Source of the DNA: Bacteroidota bacterium | Lineage (GTDB): Bacteria; Bacteroidota; Bacteroidia; Chitinophagales; BACL12 | Assembly: GCA_016718035.1 (NCBI GenBank) | Contig: JADKEK010000006.1 | Coordinates: forward strand, 1-64,000 | DNA: 64,000 bases | Reading direction: 5' to 3' | Shown here: one piece after another, positions 19,399 to 29,867 of the stretch | Layout of the letters: each line of letters begins with the position of its first letter | How positions within the stretch are numbered: position 1 is the first letter of the stretch | Program-made: the position numbers and the translations under genes | Notes under the pieces: generated by a model | What the model saw: the letters and a program-made list of their open reading frames with translations, nothing else | What the model was told of the DNA's origin: nothing | Database searches by the model: none

Positions 19399-21486
19399 TC
19401 AGAAATCAGCGGTTGAAAAGGTGTAATTTACATCTCCAACCAACTGTATCGCCATTTTATAATCACTATAAATTTTTACGATATCACTGCAGCTTGGAAT
19501 TGATGCGGTATTAAATTGAATGGTAGCAACAGCTTTTGTTGCATTGAGAATAGCGTCTTTTAATTCGCCATCTACTATTTGATGAATTTCAGTTTGCGTT
19601 ACTTCATGCACCCGGCAATCTTCTGCAAGCACACCGGCTTTGATATCAAAACCACTAAAATTGAGTGAATCGAGATGTGTGCCAAGGTCATCCATAAATA
19701 CAATATTAATATTGGCCTCAAGAGGGAAAGTATTATCAGCAAATAAGGTTAAATCGATATTGCCAATTCCTTCAGTGCCACTTTCTGCATCAAGTGTTAC
19801 CGGAAATTCGCTAAGCAAAGTTAAGTCGCTGGCGAAAAAATCTAGTGGCATACTAATATTAAATCCGATATCAATTACACTAGTGGCAATTACAAAATCC
19901 TGGTAGTTAAATTCATTACCGTTTGGATTAACTTTCATCACCACATCATAAAATAATTTATCGGGAAAAATTTCAACCAGTTCATTTACATTTGAATTAT
20001 CTGATGTAAGTGAAATAGTAGTATATCCGGGAATATATGGATTGTTTAATGCTCTGTTGATATTAATAGGAACACCAACAACAGTTGGGCAATTTAAATA
20101 AACTGTTTCACCGGTTGCGGTGTTTGTTCCACCTAATGAATTAATTGTAACTGTTCCGCTTGCACCTAATCCATTGGTAATTTCTAAATCAATATTAATA
20201 TCGCCGAAATGTATTTCTCCACTTTCAAATTGGTCGAATAATTCAACACCTGAAGTAGTGTCCGCAACAGCAATCTCATATTGGCCTAAATAGCCTTTTA
20301 ATGAGTTGGGAATAATTCCTTCTAACCCATAAACCACTTTTAAACTATCCTCTAAGGTGATATAAGTTGCCACACCTGTATAATTAATCCGCGCACTAAA
20401 TTCCTGGTAAAATGTATTTACGGCATTACCCTGACTACCTTTTAAATCGATGGTATAACCTGAAATATCAAAAGCTTGGTCCACAATTTCATCAGGACCA
20501 ACCGATGTTTCAATATGGACCGAATTACCAAATTCATCAACCGCTCCCGGAATATCATACACAATATGAATAGTATCACTGATGGTATTTTCTACATAAA
20601 TAACTACGTAACCTTCTTCCATTCCCATTTCAGTAAACTCAGGGCCTCCCATATTATATTCCACATCGTTGGCATTGTTGATGAGATTTTGCGCAGGAAA
20701 AATGGCAACTGCTTCTTGTAATTCCATGTCGTAAGCAATCAAATTAATAATTACGGCATCACTGGTATCAATTAAAACAGGAACATCGGGACTGCCCGGT
20801 GTGCTGAAATGAATTATTTCTCCCAATAAATTTCCTTCCACGGTCATACCGGTTAAATCTTTGGTAATTACCACGGGAACACCTAATGCGGGCACGTGAA
20901 AGAAAGTATCTTCAACAATAATTTCACCACCAACAGAATTGGACAACCTGAATACAACTGAATCTAAATCAACCGGCAATCCGTTACCAATCGAAATGTC
21001 TAAAAATCCTGCATTAAAAGTTGCTGTTTCAAAAAATGAGGTAGCATCAACAGGAGTTGGGTCAGTTGATAAATTATAAATAGGGTCGAGTGTTGTTTCT
21101 GACCCGTCAGCGGCAATAATTAATGTGCCAATTGGAAAACCCAGGTCCATGGCAATTTGACCAAGTGAAAGCGCAACCGACATACTTTGGTCCTCAAGGG
21201 TGAGGGAGTCGAGCGAAACGAAATATTCCACTGAAGTATCAGGTATTTCTATGGCTTCTTCGGTAAGGTCGTAGTTGAGCAATTCGGTTTGATAAACCAG
21301 GGTTACACTTTCATCTGCATTCACCACGGTAACCGAATCGGGTACCAAGTCGCGAATGGTAAGTTCGCCGGTTAAAATAGGAGAAAGGTAGCGGGTATCC
21401 CAGCCGGTGTCGAGGCTTCTGCGGCAAGCGCTGAAGACAGATACAGCCAACAGGAGGAGGAGTATGCCTTTTCTGTTTAAGTACAT
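19399..21486 (-). CDS. Large secreted lipoprotein of unknown function
   Basis: A 695-residue protein with a lipoprotein signal, Cys at about residue 21 in VFSACRRS. The remainder is beta-rich, poor in Cys and acidic, with repeated motifs of the form TVTINS and ITLTSD, suggesting several Ig-like or beta-sandwich domains. It ends in a short YTFSTADF tail. The ABC-ATPase gene ends 24 bases upstream and the DUF5723 barrel gene starts 3 bases downstream. I know no function; the pairing with a barrel gene suggests a surface-exposed partner. Confidence 0.6.
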   Translation of the reverse strand: MYLNRKGILLLLLAVSVFSACRRSLDTGWDTRYLSPILTGELTIRDLVPDSVTVVNADESVTLVYQTELLNYDLTEEAIEIPDTSVEYFVSLDSLTLEDQSMSVALSLGQIAMDLGFPIGTLIIAADGSETTLDPIYNLSTDPTPVDATSFFETATFNAGFLDISIGNGLPVDLDSVVFRLSNSVGGEIIVEDTFFHVPALGVPVVITKDLTGMTVEGNLLGEIIHFSTPGSPDVPVLIDTSDAVIINLIAYDMELQEAVAIFPAQNLINNANDVEYNMGGPEFTEMGMEEGYVVIYVENTISDTIHIVYDIPGAVDEFGNSVHIETSVGPDEIVDQAFDISGYTIDLKGSQGNAVNTFYQEFSARINYTGVATYITLEDSLKVVYGLEGIIPNSLKGYLGQYEIAVADTTSGVELFDQFESGEIHFGDINIDLEITNGLGASGTVTINSLGGTNTATGETVYLNCPTVVGVPININRALNNPYIPGYTTISLTSDNSNVNELVEIFPDKLFYDVVMKVNPNGNEFNYQDFVIATSVIDIGFNISMPLDFFASDLTLLSEFPVTLDAESGTEGIGNIDLTLFADNTFPLEANINIVFMDDLGTHLDSLNFSGFDIKAGVLAEDCRVHEVTQTEIHQIVDGELKDAILNATKAVATIQFNTASIPSCSDIVKIYSDYKMAIQLVGDVNYTFSTADF

Positions 21487-21510
21487 TATGCTGTGAAGAT
21501 AAAGAATATT

Positions 21511-23293
21511 TTAATGCAGTTGCATTCGGTGGTCAGTAATTTCACCTTTGGGAATAGCTTCGATCAGCTTGCGGGTATAATCCTTTTGAGGGTTATTGTA
21601 GATTTCATCGGCCGGTCCCATCTCTTCAATCACTCCTTTATTCATCACCACCATGCGGTCGCTCATGAATTTTACCACACTTAAGTCGTGGCTGATAAAG
21701 ATATAAGTGAACTTAAATTCATTCCGCAATTGAATCAGCAAATTGAGCACCTGAGCCTGCACACTTACATCAAGCGCCGAAACACTTTCATCACAAATAA
21801 TAAATTGCGGATTTAATGCTAATGCCCGGGCAATGCATATCCGCTGACGTTGACCTCCTGAAAATTCATGCGGGTAACGATTATAAAAAATCGGCTTTGA
21901 GGCCTGTTTTTTCCATCAGTTCTATCACCTTTCTTTGCGTTCGTTGTCGTTCGCATATAATTTATGCACCGTCATAGGTTCTTTGATGGCACTGCCAACG
22001 GTCATGCGCGGATTAAGCGAAGAATAAGGGTCCTGGAAAATTATTTGAATATCTTTTCTCAAAGGTTTCATTTCCTGATCTGAGAGCGATAAAATACTTT
22101 TCCCTTTAAAAATAATATCTCCTGATACAGGTTCAACCAAACGAATAATCGTACGTCCTAATGTTGTTTTTCCGCATCCGCTTTCACCAACTAATCCCAA
22201 AGTTTCACCTGGATAAACATCAAAGGAAACATCATCCACTGCTTTTACAAAATTGGTTGGTTTACCGAATAAACTTTTTCCGGTTAAGAAATACGTTTTA
22301 ATATTTTGAATTTGTAAAATTGGTTTTTCCAGATATAATTGCTCATGTCGTTGTTGTGTTTCTGCAGCAGTTATAATATTTGCTTCAACAGCTCCGGCAA
22401 TAGTTTGATTTTTTTCTATTAATTCGCCTTGTTCATTTTCAACCATGAAATCGGCAATTACAGGCAATTTCCGCAAACGTTTTCCCAATGGTGGCCGACA
22501 AGCCATGAGGCCTTTGGTATAAGGGTGTTGCGGGTTTTTAAAAATTTCTGCAACAGGACCTTGTTCAACAATTTTGCCTTTATACATTACTAAAACCCTA
22601 TCGGCAATATCAGCAATTACACCGAGGTCGTGGGTGATAAAAATGATGGAAGAATTAATGGTTTGTTTGAGGTTGGCCATTAATTCCAAAATTGTTTTTT
22701 GCACGGTAACATCCAAAGCGGTTGTTGGCTCATCTGCAATTAAAATATCGGGATTACAACTCATGGCCATACCAATCATAACACGTTGTTTTTGTCCACC
22801 ACTTAACTCGTGTGGATAGGCATTATATATACGTTCAGGATTGGGTAATTGCACTTTTTCGAATAATTCGAGGGTGCGCTGTTTAGCGGCTTTTTTTGAT
22901 AATTTTTGGTGTAAAATAATGGCTTCATCTACTTGATATCCGCAAGTAAATACCGGGTTCAGGCTGGTCATAGGTTCCTGAAAAATCATGGAGATTTTGT
23001 TTCCACGATAATGGCGCATGTCTTTATCTGCTATTTTACTTAAATCGACAGGATTTTTTCCTTCTTCATAATACAACATTTCACCACCTGCTATTTTTCC
23101 CGGCGGGTTGGGGAATTAACCTCATCATGGAAAGAGAAGTCACCGATTTACCAGAGCCGGATCCGCCAACAATGCCAACGGTTTCACCACGGAATATCTG
23201 AAATGAAATGTCATCAACAGCTTTTACCAACCCATTGTCGGTTTGAAAATGCGTCGATAAATTTTTTATGTCGAGCAATAAAGGTTTAGACAT
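21511..23293 (-). pseudogene. Fused oligopeptide-type ABC transporter ATPase (two nucleotide-binding domains), frameshifted
   Basis: One gene is cut by about three indels (near 23093, 21940 and 21895). Rejoined it has two ABC ATPase domains in tandem, about 590 residues, like GsiA/YejF and fused DppD-DppF. The first domain has GGSGSGKS, HELSGGQKQR and ILIADEPTTALD. The second has GESGCGKTT, then HEFSGGQRQR and FIICDESVSALD. Both contain the family's Asn-Pro-(Gln/His)-(His/Asp)-(Pro/Tyr)-Tyr-(Thr)-(Arg/Lys) tail (NPQHPYTKGL and NPQKDYTRKL). It energises uptake of peptides or similar solutes; no permease or binding protein lies next to it, so partners must be elsewhere. Confidence 0.85.
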
Positions 23294-23375
23294 GGGGTAA
23301 AAATAGGGAAAGATTTGAAGATTTGGTGATAGGCTTGAAGCTTCATTGTTTTACCTCGAGTAAAAGGGAAATCCA

Positions 23376-24029
23376 TCACATTTTTACCGCTGTTACCAAA
23401 AGGGTAGCAGTAGGCATTTTTTCGCCGTTTACTTCCATATCAGGTTCGTTTTTTTCAACGATATTAATCACGGAAAATGATTGTTATTCAGTAAATCCAC
23501 CACATCTTCTTTTGCATATAAGGTAAAGCCGTATTTAACAAACGGATAATGTTGCATAATTTCCTTAGGGCGAATGGTGATGGTTAATTGCCCTTTTGGT
23601 TGTAATACCCTATGCAATTCGCGTAAAACGTCTGCTGGGTTATCCCAAAAATAAAGTGTGTTGATGGTGAATATTTTATTTACAGCAGCATCATGTAAAG
23701 GCAACTTGGCTGCATTTGCAAAATGAAATGCCACCTTACCATCTGCAATTAATTGGGCATTATTTTTTGTTGATTCTTCCACCATTTTTTCTGAAAAATC
23801 GCAACCAACATAAGTAATGTCCGGATTAATTTCAAACAAATCTTTTACAAAAAACCGTTGCCCATTCCTATTTCGAGAATGCTGTCGTTGGTTGAAATAT
23901 GGAGTGTTTCAAATGTGTTGTGGTGAATATGAATATTGATTTCATTCATTTTTCACCCACCTGAATAGCTAAATCACCATGTGGCTGGCGAAGTTGTTCT
24001 GCGCTTACTTTAAAAAATTCTTCAGACAT
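23376..24029 (-). pseudogene. Class I SAM-dependent methyltransferase, frameshifted
   Basis: Reconstruction from the ATG at 24029 needs one extra base in each of three short homopolymers (near 23945, 23851 and 23472). It gives about 217 residues: a helical start, then DSILEIGMGNGFF (motif I), ITYVGCDFSEKM (acidic strand), NAAKLPLHDAAVNKIFTINT (motif IV region) and LQPKGQLTITIRP. This is a type 11 (UbiE-like) methyltransferase of unknown substrate. It begins 27 bases after the CBM48-like gene, in the same direction. As written, only the central 124 codons are open. Confidence 0.7.
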
Positions 24030-24056
24030 GTATTTAATATATAAAAGGAATGAAAA

Positions 24057-25514
24057 TTATTTCTCCAAAAACTCAGATTCAGGAGAAACCCATAACACAC
24101 AATTTCCTGTGCCGAATTCATTTTGTTCTGTATTATTATTGCCCGGATCTAACATCCATTTGCCATCTACAATTAACTTATAAGTGTATTTGCCTGCAGG
24201 CAGGTAGCAAGGAAATTTCCATACTCCATTGTCGTTATACATTTTATAACCAGGTTCAGCCCATCCGCAAAAACTTCCGGTGATATACACTTCTTTTGCA
24301 GTAGGAAAGGCAGATAATGTAAATAGATGATTTGCTGATATCACAATAAATGAATTTATGGTTTCGCCTAATTTTGTTGTAACAGGATTGGCAGGATCTG
24401 TAATCCAATTGCCATCTACAATAAATTTATATTCATAATTGCCGGGTGCTAACACGAAAGGTAATTGCCAACCGGTTTCCGTTTTTTGCATGATTAATTC
24501 ACCGGCATTCCAATTATTAAAGCTGCCTGCTAACACAACAGCATTCGCATTTTGATAACCCTTTAACGTAAAATTATAAGGATCACCTAAAGTGATAACG
24601 GAATTTATATTACCCATACCATCCGGCAGGATTGCTGAATTTCCCGGGTCTAATATCCATTCACCATCTGCAATAAATTTGTAGGTATGTGTGCCATCTT
24701 TTAAAAACATGGGCAACACCCAACCGGTTGCAGTCTTCTGCATTTTTAATTCTTTTTCATTCCAGTTATTAAAACTACCTGCGAGAATAATATTTTTTTT
24801 ATCGGTGAGGCCTTCCAGTTTAAAATTGTAGTTGTAATGGTAGTAAAATGTATTGTAATTATTATGCCCATCAGATTCACGTAAATTATTATTGATGTCT
24901 TGCATCCATTGCCCGTCAATAATAAATTTATAAAAATATTTACCCGGCTTTAATTTCACTTCTGCAACCCAACCGGAGTCGGTTTTTTGCATTGGTGTTT
25001 GGCCGGTACTCCAATCATTAAAATTACCACTTAAAAAAACTTTACTTGCCTGCGGAAAATTAAGTAGTTTGAAAACGGTTATATCTTTATCGTTCTCATA
25101 TACTGTTGGAGCACCCTTGAAATTATTAATGCCAAAACTTACAGGTCCGGGATAACCGGGCGTATTATTTTCATTCACATTTAAGTTGAAAAAAATAGGT
25201 TGATTACCCCATTGCACTTCCATATTGTCATCACCAACTACTTTTGTAATGATGGCTTTGCGTTTGGTAATTTTCCTGATTTTCCATCCTTCTTTACTTA
25301 GTTGACCAAGACTATGATGAATAAATAAACTGTCCTCATCAAGTCCAAAATACATCATAAGTTTTTGGTAGTCGGGACTGCGCTGTTTAATTTTTACTAC
25401 TACCATATTACCTTCTACACGAACTGCGTTGCCTGTTATCTGGGCAGACGAACTGTCGGGTATTCCTATTATTAAAAACAGGCACAGTAAACAATATGTA
25501 ATCAGTTTATTCAT
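24057..25514 (-). CDS. Secreted protein with four tandem CBM48/AMPK-type glycogen-binding domains
   Basis: Residues 1-24 are a signal peptide. After an N-terminal region of about 130 residues come four repeats of about 85 residues, each with the same pattern: a strand, GSFNNW or GNFNDW or GSFCGW, then MQKT..GW, then a strand, then YKFI(I/V/A)DG(Q/E/N/K)W(M/I), then DPxN. These are features of AMPK-beta/CBM48 early-set domains, which bind alpha-glucans. No catalytic domain is present, so this may be a surface polysaccharide-binding or structural protein rather than an enzyme. It is co-directional with a retropepsin-like gene upstream (12-base gap) and a methyltransferase downstream. Confidence 0.8.
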   Translation of the reverse strand: MNKLITYCLLCLFLIIGIPDSSSAQITGNAVRVEGNMVVVKIKQRSPDYQKLMMYFGLDEDSLFIHHSLGQLSKEGWKIRKITKRKAIITKVVGDDNMEVQWGNQPIFFNLNVNENNTPGYPGPVSFGINNFKGAPTVYENDKDITVFKLLNFPQASKVFLSGNFNDWSTGQTPMQKTDSGWVAEVKLKPGKYFYKFIIDGQWMQDINNNLRESDGHNNYNTFYYHYNYNFKLEGLTDKKNIILAGSFNNWNEKELKMQKTATGWVLPMFLKDGTHTYKFIADGEWILDPGNSAILPDGMGNINSVITLGDPYNFTLKGYQNANAVVLAGSFNNWNAGELIMQKTETGWQLPFVLAPGNYEYKFIVDGNWITDPANPVTTKLGETINSFIVISANHLFTLSAFPTAKEVYITGSFCGWAEPGYKMYNDNGVWKFPCYLPAGKYTYKLIVDGKWMLDPGNNNTEQNEFGTGNCVLWVSPESEFLEK

Positions 25515-25526
25515 TCCGTTTTAATG

Positions 25527-26495
25527 TCAGTATAAAAATACATGGTTAATCGCTTCTTTTTTATGATTAATGGTTACAATTCCTTTCGAAAGGTAGTCAT
25601 AACCGAGTATTCCATTAATATTAGTATCGTAAACAAGCTGTAAATAGTTTAGATTAGTAAGGATAAATGGCATAGCGACAAACGATTTACCACCTATTAT
25701 CACAGAATCCATTTGACCGTTCAGGATGAGCTGTGAGTTGCCATTTGAGCCGGTTAAGCCTCCCGGAGTGGTAAGTTGAAAGTGTTTGATGATTTTATTA
25801 CTGAGTGTATTACTTATTACATTTCGTTCAGCACCGGTGTCGAGACAAAAACGCAACTTTTTTTCAGCGGCAACTACGTCCATGAAAATAATATCGTTCG
25901 TGATATCTATGGACATGTCTACATCGGGTAATTGAGTCCGTTCATTTCCGACTATCCTATTACCTTCTTTATCCAGCTTATATAAAATGAGCAAATTGTT
26001 GCGGTAATCAATTTCCATTTCCACTTCCTTAAACAAGGATGCCCCTAACAAACCTAGTATTTTGACACCTCTGGCATCTTCTAAATGACCTAAATTCACA
26101 ATATCGGCATCCACATTGGTGTAAAACATATCTGTGATGATGAGCGAATCGATTGTGGTATTTAAAATGGTATTTCCGCCTCCCGTAATGCCATACGATA
26201 CGCCTTCGCCCTCAGCTTTGCGACCTTCTGTAAAATACGTTTTGTTTAATACCAAATGAGGCGCACCGGTGTCTAAAATAAAATTGCCAATGAGTGAATC
26301 AACACGAGCCTCAACAAGGAATAAATTCTGCACCCTTTTTAAAGGAATAAATAACTCATCAAACTCGCCTTGCGGAATTGGGTCGTCGAAACCTTTATCG
26401 GTATCAGGAACGGCTGGAACACCTGCTATGGCTATGCCACTGCTATGGAGCAGCACATAGGTTATAAGTGCAAGGATATAACTACCGATTTTCAA
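25527..26495 (-). CDS. Secreted retropepsin-like protein with two DTG motifs
   Basis: A 322-residue protein with a signal peptide (about 1-24). It contains two aspartyl-protease-like half domains: FILDTGAPHLVLN near residue 72 and RFCLDTGAERNVIS near residue 215, each followed by hydrophobic beta segments (LLGASLF, ILGYDYL), the flap-and-strand layout of retropepsin/pepsin folds. Such duplicated domains could form an internal dimer with both catalytic Asp residues. It probably acts in the periplasm or outside the cell. The substrate is unknown. It precedes the CBM48-like gene by 12 bases, suggesting co-expression. Confidence 0.7.
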   Translation of the reverse strand: MKIGSYILALITYVLLHSSGIAIAGVPAVPDTDKGFDDPIPQGEFDELFIPLKRVQNLFLVEARVDSLIGNFILDTGAPHLVLNKTYFTEGRKAEGEGVSYGITGGGNTILNTTIDSLIITDMFYTNVDADIVNLGHLEDARGVKILGLLGASLFKEVEMEIDYRNNLLILYKLDKEGNRIVGNERTQLPDVDMSIDITNDIIFMDVVAAEKKLRFCLDTGAERNVISNTLSNKIIKHFQLTTPGGLTGSNGNSQLILNGQMDSVIIGGKSFVAMPFILTNLNYLQLVYDTNINGILGYDYLSKGIVTINHKKEAINHVFLY

Positions 26496-26576
26496 GCGAA
26501 CAAATGTAATTCATTCTGCCAGTAAACCTCATCACCTTAACATAATTAAACATTTATTGACGGTAAACAGACATTT

Positions 26577-26996
26577 TTACCTGTCAACCATGGTAGTAGC
26601 CCTGGATTTTAGGAATTTTTCAGTTAGAATAACTACTATTGTTCCCATTAAATACATAACGATATCTAATGTATTAAACTTACTGCCTATAATAACGGTT
26701 GCAACTTTATTGTCATCTAATCCTAATACTTCTACAATGTGGAAATATTGTAAAAATTCGATGAAACAGGCAAAAACAAAAACGCAAATGGCAACAAGTT
26801 TCTCGCGATTGCTAATCCAGATTTTCACAAAGGCATAAATTAATATCACTACCAATAAATCACCAATATAGGGTCTGATAATTTTGTCTTTTACAAAAAG
26901 GGCAATCGCTATTTCAATAAATAGCAGACAAATAGTAACTAATAAATACCATTTACTTTGTTTATGTAAACCAAATCCAGAAAACAATTGCAGCAT
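26577..26996 (-). CDS. DUF2809-family membrane protein
   Basis: A 139-residue protein with about four membrane segments (YLLVTICLLFIEIAIALF, LLVVILIYAFVKIWI, LVAICVFVFACFIEFLQ, IVMYLMGTIVVILTE). The RPYIGDLLVVILIYAF block and the FxxxEFLQ block match the DUF2809 pattern. Role unknown. It stands apart from its neighbours, with spacers of about 40 and 80 bases. Confidence 0.7.
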   Translation of the reverse strand: MLQLFSGFGLHKQSKWYLLVTICLLFIEIAIALFVKDKIIRPYIGDLLVVILIYAFVKIWISNREKLVAICVFVFACFIEFLQYFHIVEVLGLDDNKVATVIIGSKFNTLDIVMYLMGTIVVILTEKFLKSRATTMVDR

Positions 26997-27038
26997 ATCA
27001 GGCAGATGAAGGTTTATTTCAATGCGTTGCTTGTAGGC

Positions 27039-28414
27039 TTATAATGTAAAGGCAACGATAAAAATATCTGCAGAAGTAGCACTGTTTTTTGAGGACAACC
27101 AACCTACAATTAGCAAATTACCTTCATAGTCTAAAACAGCTTTATAAATATCAAACAAGTCGTCGTTAGTCAATCCTGCAGAGTGAATGTTGTTTTTCCT
27201 TCTTCTCCAAAAGTATTATCCAATTGACCATTCGGTAAATAACGGGCAATCACAATTTCTTCTTCAATATTTCCTCCCTTACCAACAACCACAAATTTAC
27301 CATCGGGTAACATGACACTGCTTACGGCTTCCTGATTTGTTTTTTTAGCAAACCCGGTTTGGGTTTTTCCGGTAATACCGTATTTTTTTGATACGTCACC
27401 AAAAGCACTGTAATCTAAAAATCCCATTTTATTGAGTGCCATACATCCAAAATCCTGATCGCCTCTATCTGTTGTGCCAACAAGTATATAATTGCCATTC
27501 GCATTTACCATGATATCTGAAAGTTCATCTGATGCGTCATCAAAACCACCACTAAATGCCTTACCATAATTAAATGTGGTGTCTGCAGTACCATTGCTTA
27601 ATATACGTTGCACGGTAAAATTTTCATACGCACTATTGGCATTCGACATATATTGAGTGCCTCCAACCAGGTAAGTGCCATTGCTTAACGCAACTACTTT
27701 TGTGGCTGTGCAGGAATTATAAATAACATTTTTATTGTTGCTATTGGTAATAGGAAATGACCCAACATACATCCCTTCAAATAAAAAATTTTCATCGATA
27801 ATACCACTTGGTGTAAATTTTATGATAGTAGTTTGGTCCAACATGCTACTATTGTTTGCACCAACAGCAATTATATTATTATAAAAATCGAGGTCGAAAT
27901 CGTTGAGTATGTAATTACTTTTTGTTGTGACATAAGCAACTGCAAATTTGCTTTTAGCCAGACCATTTATACCAAAGGTTTTATCGGGTGTACCATCTGC
28001 CAATAATCGCAGGATAAAAAATTCGGCTGTTTTATCTTTTTCATTTGCGGTACCACCAATTAATATTTTACCATCATATTGCATCATAATTTTGGTTATA
28101 CGAATTTGATGTGCAACCGGAATTAATATTTTACCATTGTTACCAAAATTAGTTTGTAGTTGCCCTCTATTATTATACTGTGCAACAAAAACCTGTTTGC
28201 CGGTATCATATCCTTTTTCGGTAGTTCCTGCAACCAATACATTACCCGATTTATCCATGGTAATTGCTGATGCATAGTCGGTACTTTGTTGCAAATCGGT
28301 AATAATTACGCCATTGTTACCAAAATTCAGCGCTAATTTCCCTGTTTGAGCATAATTGATTTGCAGCTTTATAAGTGCAAAAAATAGTAAGGTGTACCGA
28401 ATTGATTGACGCAT
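27039..28414 (-). pseudogene. Secreted delta-60 repeat (beta-propeller-like) protein, frameshift near its end
   Basis: The ATG at 28414 (MRQSIRY) is chosen because a TACCTTTG promoter element lies five bases upstream of it. A signal peptide ends near residue 22 (NYAQ). The rest consists of repeats with the delta-60 pattern: DKSGNVLVAGTTEKG, QYDGKILIGGTANE, NANGNYILVGTTDRG, LPDGKFVVVGKGG, each followed by LxxDxxFGxxG (for example NGQLDNTFGEEG). The open frame stops at 27170, but another frame continues with LLIVGWLSSKN and IFIVAFTL to 27039, so the true end is probably there. No sorting domain was noticed. Confidence 0.65.
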
Positions 28415-28419
28415 TTTAT

Positions 28420-28427
28420 CAAAGGTA
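28420..28427 (-). promoter_or_regulatory. -7 promoter element TACCTTTG
   Basis: Match to TAnnTTTG, five bases before the ATG at 28414 on the minus strand; it decides the start and implies almost no leader. Confidence 0.45.
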
Positions 28428-28563
28428 TTTAATATGGTGCTTGTAAGCAAACAATATGCCATTTACACACTAGGATATATGACCGGTATACATTGGAAAA
28501 AAACTGATAAAAATCAATCATATCAGGCTGTTTAAGTCATACCGACCACCATCATAATGCCTA

Positions 28564-28571
28564 TATTTTTG
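28564..28571 (+). promoter_or_regulatory. -7 promoter element TATTTTTG upstream of the Hsp20 gene
   Basis: Match to TAnnTTTG, about 39 bases before the ATG at 28611, a normal leader length. It is not an obvious heat-shock element. Confidence 0.45.
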
Positions 28572-28610
28572 AATTGTAAAATATTCAGTTAACCCATTAA
28601 ATGAAATGTT

Positions 28611-29041
28611 ATGACACTGGTTAAAAAAGGTTGGACATCGCCATTCAGCAACAACTATTTGTCAGATTTCTTTAATACTGACAAGTTATTTGGCGATAAC
28701 TTTTTCACTACCGAGCGGATGCCTGCAGTAAATGTTATAGAAAATGAAAAAACGTATGAATTGGAAGTTGCGGTTCCGGGTATGAAAAAAGAAGATTTTA
28801 AAGTTGAAGTAAAAGATGGTTTGCTTTCCATATTTGCAGAACGCACCGATGAAAAAATGGAGGAAGAAAAAACTATACGCGTAAAGAGTTTAGTTGTATG
28901 TCATTCTCCAGATTGTTTACCCTTCCTGAAAATGTAAAAGACGGTGAAATTGATGCTGCCTATGTAAATGGAGTGCTTACAATTGTTATCCCTAAAACAT
29001 CCATTGCAGTTGCACCTGTAAAAAAGGTTGAAGTGAAATAG
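28611..29041 (+). pseudogene. Small heat shock protein (Hsp20/alpha-crystallin), one frameshift
   Basis: The frame opens with a short N-terminal arm, then the alpha-crystallin domain: PAVNVIENEKTYELEVAVPG, KEDFKVEVKDGLLSI. It runs off at 28937 because one A is missing from an A6 run near 28872. Restoring it gives EEKNYTRKEF, then FSRLFTLPENV, DAAYVNGVLTIVIPK, the second half of the domain, and a stop at 29039-29041 (about 143 residues). It is an ATP-independent holdase chaperone that keeps unfolded proteins soluble. It stands alone and is followed by a strong terminator. Confidence 0.85.
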
Positions 29042-29073
29042 ATAATCAGGTTTTTATCAGCATTTAGTTTTAG

Positions 29074-29107
29074 AAATGCCCGGTGGTTTGCCGGGCATTT
29101 TTTTTAT
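29074..29107. terminator. Bidirectional rho-independent terminator
   Basis: AAATGCCCGG pairs perfectly with CCGGGCATTT around a 7-base loop (29074-29100), followed by a T run on the plus strand. It lies between the convergent Hsp20 and exonuclease genes and overlaps the exonuclease stop. Confidence 0.85.
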
Positions 29108-29826
29108 GTTTCCTGAAAAACGATATTTTCATCGTTGATTAATGGTAATCCTTTTAATCGCATAATAATTTGTGCAACGGCAATTACATCTTTACTACAA
29201 TATTTTGCAATTCTGGATAAATTATTTTCTTTCCAATAAACGGCACCTACCATACTACCATCGATATCATCTTTTGGTGTTGGAACATTTAACACATTGG
29301 CTAATAGATGTAAAGAAGTATAATGTTTAAAATCGCCAAATTTCCATAAATCAAGTGTATCGACATGATTTACTTCCCAGGGTTTTTTCCCATAAATATC
29401 TAATACCGGAGGTAATGGTAATCCGTTAATTAAAAATCGACGACATAACCACGGCACATCGAATTCCCGAATATTATGTCCGCACAATTGGTAGTCGTTT
29501 TTGGAGACATTAATCAGGGTTGGTAAAAACGATTCCAACAATAATTTTTCATCGTGATTACTAAATGTTTTAATTTGCAAAGTATAGGCTTCGCCTTTTT
29601 TTTGCAGGTATCCGCAGGATATTACAATCACTTTTCCAAATTCAGCTAATATGCCGGCTTTGGAAAAATAATAATCTGCAGGGTTTTCTTCTTCTTTTTT
29701 AAATCGACCAACTTTGTCGTCAAAAAGTTTTCGGAAGTCTGGAGACAACTCATGGTAGTCTGGATTGCCCGGTACAGTTTCGATATCGAAAAAGAATAGG
29801 GCTTCGGGATTTACATTTTTAAGCAT
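29104..29826 (-). CDS. 3'-5' exonuclease, PolB-like exonuclease 2 family
   Basis: A 240-residue protein of the RNase H/DEDD exonuclease fold. FFDIETVPG near residue 12 gives the first two acidic ligands, CGHNIREFDVPWLCRRF near 115 the third, and YCSKDVIAVAQI near 210 the last Asp. The wording matches the DNA_pol_B_exo2-type family, stand-alone relatives of the PolB proofreading domain. It probably degrades DNA ends during repair; the exact substrate is unknown. Its stop overlaps the terminator at 29074-29107. Confidence 0.8.
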   Translation of the reverse strand: MLKNVNPEALFFFDIETVPGNPDYHELSPDFRKLFDDKVGRFKKEEENPADYYFSKAGILAEFGKVIVISCGYLQKKGEAYTLQIKTFSNHDEKLLLESFLPTLINVSKNDYQLCGHNIREFDVPWLCRRFLINGLPLPPVLDIYGKKPWEVNHVDTLDLWKFGDFKHYTSLHLLANVLNVPTPKDDIDGSMVGAVYWKENNLSRIAKYCSKDVIAVAQIIMRLKGLPLINDENIVFQET

Positions 29827-29867
29827 AATTAAGGGAATTACAATTTTGGGGTGAAAATAAATAAAAA

